A stretch of DNA of 7,256 bases, from assembly GCA_964521665.1 (NCBI GenBank), contig CAZFSG010000055.1, forward strand, positions 1 to 7,256. The letters are read 5' to 3'. Both the position numbers and the translations under genes were made by a program. Of this stretch, positions 5,908 through 7,256 are shown one piece after another. This stretch comes from JANXDG01 sp964521665. GTDB lineage: Bacteria > Elusimicrobiota > Endomicrobiia > DTEH01. Below the pieces are notes generated by a model. The model did not search any database, was not told where the DNA came from, and worked only from the letters and a program-made list of their open reading frames with translations. Numbering within the stretch: the stretch's first letter is position 1; each line of letters begins with the position of its first letter.

Positions 5908-7256
5908 TGTTTTATATAAGAAACAAACATTTGTTTCCCATTACGTATTATATCAAAAACAACACCTTTTTTAACATCCACAGATTTAATCACTTCTTTT
6001 AACTGAGAAATATTTTTTACTTCTTTTCTATTAATACTTATAACTATATCCATTTCGTATAAACCAATATCTTCATATTCTTTATCATCATAATTAATCT
6101 TTTTAACAACAACTCCACTAATATCTTCTTCCACACCGAGTTTTTCTCTAAGTTCAGAAGTTAAATTTACAAAATCATGACCTAACCAAGTATATTTTTG
6201 TTCTTTTTTTTCTTCTTGGACAACTTCTTGTAGTTTTTCTTCTGGTAGTTCACCAAGAATTACTTCTACAACTTGTTCTTTTTTATCTCTTACAATTTTT
6301 AGTTCAACTTTTTCTTTTGGTGATAACGAAAATATGACATCTTGTAACTCTTGCGGTGAATTAACCTCAATAGTTTTATTTTTTGTTTTCACTGAAATTA
6401 TGATATCTCCTCGTTGAAGACCCGCTTTTTCAGCGGGTGTGTTTTTTAATACACGATTTATCAACACACCTTGTTTTTTTGACAAACCGAACTGGTATGC
6501 TATTGCTTCATCTACTGGAACAATTTCAACACCTAACCATCCTCGTGAAACTTTTCCTTTCTGTATCAAGGTATCCAAAATTTCTTTTGCACGATTTATA
6601 GGTATAGCAAATCCTATCCCTGCAAACACACCTGTTGGAGCATATATTGCTGTATTTATACCAATAACTTCGCCATGAATATTACACAATGGACCACCAG
6701 AATTACCTCTATTTATAGCAGCATCAGTTTGTATAAATTCTCTGTATTCTCTTCCTTCTACACGAACTCTTTGTCTTAATGCAGAAACAATACCTACGGT
6801 AACTGTTTGTTCTAACCCAAACGGTGAACCTATTGCTATTACCCATTCACCAATCCTTACTTTATCAGAATCACCGAGTTTTGCATAAGGCAAGTTTTTC
6901 GCATTAATTTTCACAACAGCTATATCTGTCTTTGGATCTTTTCCAACAATTTTTCCTTTATACTCTTTTTCGTTACCATCAATATTAACAATAACTTTTA
7001 TCTCGGTTGCATCTTTTACAACATGTTCGTTTGTAAGAATATATCCATCAGGAGAAATAATTACACCGCTGCCACCTCCTTCAGCTTGATATTGTTTATA
7101 TCTCTGTTTTGGCCGTTCTCTTTTTGGATATGGCATATCAAAAAACTCTCTAAAAAATTCTTCAAAAGGATCTCCAAAATAAAACTCTGGTATCTCAACT
7201 TTATATGTATAAACTGTCACAATACTAACAACTGTTGGTTTTACACGAGATATAAC
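5904..7256 (-). CDS. HtrA/DegP-type periplasmic serine protease, N-terminus outside window
   Basis: This is an S1C-family protease that degrades or refolds damaged proteins in the cell envelope. Numbering from codon 1 at 7256, the fragment has 450 residues and is open to the edge. It begins VISRVKPTVVSI, the usual start of the protease domain, so the true start and the expected signal peptide or membrane anchor lie upstream; the GTG at 7220 is internal. The catalytic triad is complete: H78 (TNEHV), D111 (KTDIAVV) and S186 (GNSGGPL, codon 6701-6699). A Phe- and Pro-rich loop (DPFEEFFREFFDMPYP) precedes the core. PDZ1 covers about 238-335 (RGWLGVEI, AGLQRGDIIISV). A charged linker rich in Glu and Lys follows, then PDZ2 at about 357-450. 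There the usual G-x-x-x-GD reads GLYEMD, with Met for Gly. Two PDZ domains match the DegP/DegQ layout. Its stop overlaps the response-regulator start by 4 bases, so the pair is one transcript. Confidence 0.95.
   Translation of the reverse strand, partial: VISRVKPTVVSIVTVYTYKVEIPEFYFGDPFEEFFREFFDMPYPKRERPKQRYKQYQAEGGGSGVIISPDGYILTNEHVVKDATEIKVIVNIDGNEKEYKGKIVGKDPKTDIAVVKINAKNLPYAKLGDSDKVRIGEWVIAIGSPFGLEQTVTVGIVSALRQRVRVEGREYREFIQTDAAINRGNSGGPLCNIHGEVIGINTAIYAPTGVFAGIGFAIPINRAKEILDTLIQKGKVSRGWLGVEIVPVDEAIAYQFGLSKKQGVLINRVLKNTPAEKAGLQRGDIIISVKTKNKTIEVNSPQELQDVIFSLSPKEKVELKIVRDKKEQVVEVILGELPEEKLQEVVQEEKKEQKYTWLGHDFVNLTSELREKLGVEEDISGVVVKKINYDDKEYEDIGLYEMDIVISINRKEVKNISQLKEVIKSVDVKKGVVFDIIRNGKQMFVSYIKQ

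Noticed and set aside
6439..6678. 79-codon plus-strand open frame within the protease gene
   Set aside because: It is antisense to the conserved protease-PDZ1 region, whose frame is intact and carries family motifs.
7218..7220. GTG as the start of the HtrA protease
   Set aside because: The frame continues upstream to the window edge as VISRVKPTVVSI, which belongs to the protease domain, so the GTG is an internal Val codon.

Overview
The window is a compact, strongly AT-rich bacterial chromosome segment (about 30% GC, from a few lines counted by hand). It holds five protein genes and almost no non-coding DNA. I see no tRNA, rRNA, CRISPR array, insertion sequence or other mobile element. Periplasmic-type proteins (an HtrA/Deg protease and a LysM-FecR protein with a signal peptide) together with an ordinary two-component system suggest a diderm or otherwise peptidoglycan-walled bacterium. 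None of the three visible internal start codons has a Shine-Dalgarno sequence. I cannot name the phylum with confidence.

Plus strand, 1-4969: a tightly packed run of three genes. First is purA (adenylosuccinate synthetase), missing about its first ten codons at the window edge. Three bases later comes a 713-residue membrane sensor histidine kinase (Cache-type periplasmic sensor, HAMP, PAS, HisKA, HATPase). Its last 26 bases overlap a 535-residue secreted protein with a LysM domain, a FecR domain, Ig/fibronectin-like domains and a C-terminal membrane anchor.

Minus strand, 7256-4990: a DegP/HtrA-type serine protease with two PDZ domains, whose N-terminus lies outside the window. It overlaps by 4 bases (ATGA) a response regulator whose output domain is a GGDEF fold with the signature destroyed (EAGNF). 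The two transcription units converge with 20 bases between stop codons.

Inference: apart from purA, the genes look like a cell-envelope sensing and maintenance locus. It would comprise a kinase with a periplasmic sensor, a wall-binding FecR protein translated in coupling with it, a periplasmic protease, and a response regulator that could be the kinase's partner although it is on the other strand. Each family is known. The particular combination, and a regulator with a non-catalytic GGDEF domain as its only output, is what deserves attention.
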